Source of the DNA: Gluconobacter thailandicus F149-1 = NBRC 100600
Lineage (GTDB): Bacteria > Pseudomonadota > Alphaproteobacteria > Acetobacterales > Acetobacteraceae
DNA: 64,000 nt
NCBI RefSeq assembly: GCF_000964465.1
Contig: NZ_BANH01000021.1
Location: forward strand, 1-64,000
Direction of reading: 5' to 3'
Shown here: piece after piece, positions 61,863-64,000 of the stretch
Layout of the letters: every line of letters starts with the position of its first letter
How positions within the stretch are numbered: position 1 is the first letter of the stretch
Position numbers and translations under genes: made by a program
The notes under the pieces: model-generated
Told to the model about the DNA's origin: nothing
Seen by the model: the letters and a program-made list of their open reading frames with translations, nothing else
Database searches by the model: none

Positions 61863-62466
61863 AACATGGAAAGCTGATATTTTCGAGAGCCTGTTTCAGC
61901 AGCATCCTGATCCCTGGAGCTTCGAGAGCAGCCTGTATGAACAGAAGAAGCTCAGCAGAGTCTTGGAATGCCTGCCGTCGTCTCCCGTTTCATTCGCCAC
62001 AGAGCTCGGATGTGCAATCGGGGTTGGCACACTGGCTCTGGCACAGCGTTATCAGCGCGTACTGGCAGTGGATGCTTCGGAAACTGCTCTTGCGATGGCG
62101 CGACAGCGCTGTCAGGAACACACAGGTGTCAGGTTTATCAAAGCATTCCTGCCGGCCGATTACCCCGCCACCGACGCGGATGGGTCTGATCTCATCCTTA
62201 TCTCTGAAATCCTGTATTTTCTGAGCCCTGTAGATATTCATACTCTTGCAGCCAAGGTTACTGAAAGTCTGGTGCCGGAAGGATGTATTCTGATCGTTAA
62301 CTGGACCGGTCCCACTGATACACCCTGTACCGGCGATGAAGCGGCTGAGAATTTTATCCTGGCATGTCAAGAACATTACTGGCTGCCTGATATGGCCGAA
62401 CGAAATGAGGGGTATCGAATTGACAGGCTGGCTTTTGTAAAAAATCATCGGGGAAAGAACGCTTAG
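61852..62466 (+). CDS. SAM-dependent methyltransferase, NodS-like
   Basis: A 204-residue class-I methyltransferase. SAM-binding motif I is ATELGCAIGVGTLALA, the acidic loop is VLAVDASETALAMARQRC, and motif post-I/II is LILISEILYFLSPVDI. The N-terminal WKADIFESLFQQHPDPWSFESS...YEQKK resembles NodS-type N-methyltransferases of rhizobial Nod-factor synthesis. ATG at 61852 lies within the end of the deacetylase gene. The last 113 bases overlap the convergent glycosyltransferase gene. A plausible action is N-methylation of the amino group freed by the deacetylase (inference). Confidence 0.85.
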   Translation: MSNETWKADIFESLFQQHPDPWSFESSLYEQKKLSRVLECLPSSPVSFATELGCAIGVGTLALAQRYQRVLAVDASETALAMARQRCQEHTGVRFIKAFLPADYPATDADGSDLILISEILYFLSPVDIHTLAAKVTESLVPEGCILIVNWTGPTDTPCTGDEAAENFILACQEHYWLPDMAERNEGYRIDRLAFVKNHRGKNA

Positions 62467-63445
62467 TGTGTCTGAGATAGTCTAGAACACGCTGGGCCCG
62501 TGCAAAGTGCTTTGATAACTCATTTCGGGGTATTCGTACCGAATTTAAGTCAGACGCAGAATATTCCAAGGTATTTGCCAGATTTAGATGATTATACAGA
62601 GAGCCTCGCCGGATACGGAGAAGCCGCCGGGAAACAGGCTCGAAAATTTCGTCTATATATTCATCCTGGGCAAGAACCCGCCGTGCCAAAGTTTCGGCCA
62701 TCCCTCCTTTAGCTCGCCCGGTCAGGCGCGCTGAAACATAAACGATAACTTCGGGCGCATGCCGAACAGGAACGCCATGCCTGCGTAATGCCTGATAAAA
62801 CTGCCGATCTTCTCCGGTAGGAACACACGGAATTCCGCCAACCTTGCGCCATGCCTGATGCGTCACTGCAATGCTGGCGCCGGAGTGTTCCAGATGGCGC
62901 GGCCAAGGATCATGAGGTTCCGGATGGATCAGGAGGGTAATTTGTTCAAGAAGAGCGCCATAGGCCTGCTCTGCCCTTTCATCCTCATGGAGGTGAAAAG
63001 GAATTTTTCGGGCTTCTGAAGGAAGAAGCAACGCTCTGCCGAACACGGCTTCGACAGGGTATCGTGCAAAAACGTCCAGTGTCCGGTTTACCCAGTCTTC
63101 AGCGGCTTCGCTATCAGCATCCGTGGTGAATAAAAGAGCATCCGGCGAGGCACCCTGTGCCGCAAATGCCATAGCGTCACGCCGCGCGCTACCTGCGCTG
63201 GCCAGAGTTTCGGGATAGACTATCCTGACCATCTCCAGTTCAAACGGAAGTACGTTGATGAGAGAGTGTGCCTGATCATAGGTCTGATCAGTCGTATTAT
63301 TGATCCAGAGTACAACCTTGTCAGGAAGGGTGTTCTGACGTGCAAGCGCCAAAAGGCAGGGTATGATGTGCTCTTCCTCGTTACATACAGGAATGGCAAT
63401 GATGACTTGCCTTCCCGAAGTGATGAAATGGTTATGTTCACTCAT
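62354..63445 (-). CDS. Family 2 glycosyltransferase
   Basis: A 363-residue GT-A fold glycosyltransferase without membrane segments. The nucleotide-sugar site opens VIIAIPVCNEEEHIIPCLLALARQ. The metal-binding DxD is LLFTTDADSEAAEDW, and the acceptor region is LEHSGASIAVTHQAWRKVGGIPCVPTGEDRQFYQAL, ending in the ED motif. Convergent to the methyltransferase gene with a 113-base overlap. Genes for this combination of functions recur together in other proteobacteria as I recall, but I know no characterised product. It probably transfers the sugar that is later deacetylated and methylated. Confidence 0.88.
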   Translation of the reverse strand: MSEHNHFITSGRQVIIAIPVCNEEEHIIPCLLALARQNTLPDKVVLWINNTTDQTYDQAHSLINVLPFELEMVRIVYPETLASAGSARRDAMAFAAQGASPDALLFTTDADSEAAEDWVNRTLDVFARYPVEAVFGRALLLPSEARKIPFHLHEDERAEQAYGALLEQITLLIHPEPHDPWPRHLEHSGASIAVTHQAWRKVGGIPCVPTGEDRQFYQALRRHGVPVRHAPEVIVYVSARLTGRAKGGMAETLARRVLAQDEYIDEIFEPVSRRLLRIRRGSLYNHLNLANTLEYSASDLNSVRIPRNELSKHFARAQRVLDYLRHTKRSFPDDFLQKPACQFDTPHFVRPYQAASNVLDMPG

Positions 63446-63487
63446 CGCGAGAAGCCATCGCCCTGACGCTATACAGCAAAGTTGTTC

Positions 63488-63712
63488 TCAATTTGTCGGG
63501 TTTTCAGGCGCATCTGGAAGCTTCGGCGGCTGATCAGGTTCAGGAGCCGGGGCGCCTTTCTCAGGAGGGTACCTTTTGTCCGGTTCTTCCTCTTCCGGTG
63601 GTTCATCTATGATCGGACTTTTATCCGGATAAGGGTCAAAGGGCTCATACTCATCGGAAGATCCGGGAGCTTTTGCAGGATTTTTTGGGAGTGTGTCGCG
63701 TGGGAAAGCCAT
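63488..63712 (-). CDS. Small proline/acid-rich protein of unknown function
   Basis: A 74-residue protein, almost entirely disordered in composition: MAFPRDTLPKNPAKAPGS, then DEYEPFDPYPDKSP and EPPEEEEPDKRYPPEKG. No signal peptide, helix or known domain. ATG at 63712 is supported by a strong GGAGG 5 bases upstream, which makes a real gene likely. It lies 42 bases after the glycosyltransferase start region on the same strand, upstream of it, so the two may be co-transcribed. Confidence 0.6.
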   Translation of the reverse strand: MAFPRDTLPKNPAKAPGSSDEYEPFDPYPDKSPIIDEPPEEEEPDKRYPPEKGAPAPEPDQPPKLPDAPENPTN

Positions 63713-63811
63713 GATCGCCTCCATTGGTAAGTCTATTCAAAGGTTAAATAGACTAAGAGTTCGCATCACGTTTAAAAGATAAACACGACCTTGTAATTTC
63801 AGGTGTCACAA

Positions 63812-63958
63812 TCAGAACTTGACGCTGGCGAACAAACAGGCGTCTTCACTGGTGCATTTTATGTAATCGTCGCTCCGGCCGCAGGCATACGGCGCAGACA
63901 CAAAGCGGAATGTTGCATCGGTAAAAATAGCCACCCGGTTGCTAACTTGCGTAGCTGT
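63812..63958 (-). CDS. Possible small or broken cysteine-containing ORF
   Basis: A 48-codon open stretch on the minus strand ending in TGA at 63812 encodes a plausible protein tail: VAIFTDATFRFVSAPYACGR, then SDDYIKCTSEDACLFASVKF with three cysteines. There is no ATG and no clear ribosome-binding site; GTG at 63934 is the only candidate start. A stop codon lies immediately upstream in frame. It may be the end of a gene whose earlier part is frameshifted near the right edge, or chance. Confidence 0.25.
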   Translation of the reverse strand, partial: TATQVSNRVAIFTDATFRFVSAPYACGRSDDYIKCTSEDACLFASVKF

Positions 63959-64000
63959 TCAGTCCTTGGAATGCGTGGGGTGATAGGGGGGCATAAGGAC

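Noticed and set aside
1-64000. CRISPR arrays, prophage, replication origin
   Set aside because: No regularly spaced repeats, no phage structural or integrase genes and no DnaA-box cluster were noticed on reading either strand.

Overview
The window looks like a chromosome segment of an acetic acid bacterium (Acetobacteraceae, Gluconobacter-like). This is an inference from moderately high GC, Ala/Thr/Pro-rich N-termini of the TonB receptors, many exported enzymes and overall gene content; no rRNA or marker gene fixes the genus. No tRNA, rRNA, CRISPR array or intact insertion sequence was recognised.

Layout. 1-640: gene-poor, AT-rich stretch with probable remnants of insertion sequences. 640-3741: large TonB-dependent receptor. 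4115-9926: metal-efflux operon, with a CsoR/RcnR-type repressor followed by an outer-membrane factor, a periplasmic adaptor and a CzcA-type RND pump. 10021-13695 (minus): TonB receptor followed by a Tat-exported, lipoprotein-like D-amino-acid-oxidase homologue whose domain order is circularly permuted. 13842-16971 (minus): dicarboxylate symporter and an exported S10 peptidase. 17125-27492: purine cluster made of two divergent operons. The minus arm has 8-oxoguanine deaminase, a CDA-fold deaminase, guanine deaminase and a Rieske-oxygenase catalytic subunit. The plus arm has an acylphosphatase-like small protein, a separate Rieske protein, a GST-like protein and a BMP-type nucleoside ABC transporter. 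27606-36292: cation/proton antiporter, M1 aminopeptidase, BASS transporter, LysR regulator with divergent SDR, and M28 peptidase.

36422-59414 is a nearly complete cobalamin (B12) locus. Two cobalamin riboswitches are readable. One (minus strand) precedes cbtB-cbtA-bluB (cobalt uptake and lower-ligand synthesis). The other (plus strand) precedes a DUF1636 gene, cobW, cobN and the corrin-ring genes. The ring pathway is the oxygen-dependent one (CobG, CobN, CobK, CobL, CobH), but CbiD is present and no CobF was found. Most plus-strand cob genes overlap stop-to-start by 1-4 nt. Three minus-strand genes (cobK, cbiD, cobD) are embedded in the array, so a long plus-strand transcript would be antisense to them.

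59995-63712: four-gene set with an acyl-CoA-dehydrogenase-like protein, a PIG-L/LmbE deacetylase, a NodS-like methyltransferase and a convergent, overlapping family-2 glycosyltransferase, plus a small proline/acid-rich protein. It resembles an enzyme kit for building a modified glycolipid, but the product is unknown.

The best candidates for undescribed biology are the split Rieske oxygenase in the purine cluster, the permuted D-amino-acid oxidase paired with its own TonB receptor, and the acyl-CoA dehydrogenase/deacetylase/methyltransferase/glycosyltransferase set. Start codons were often moved inward from the longest reading frame on the basis of ribosome-binding sites and stop/start overlaps; these choices are stated per gene.
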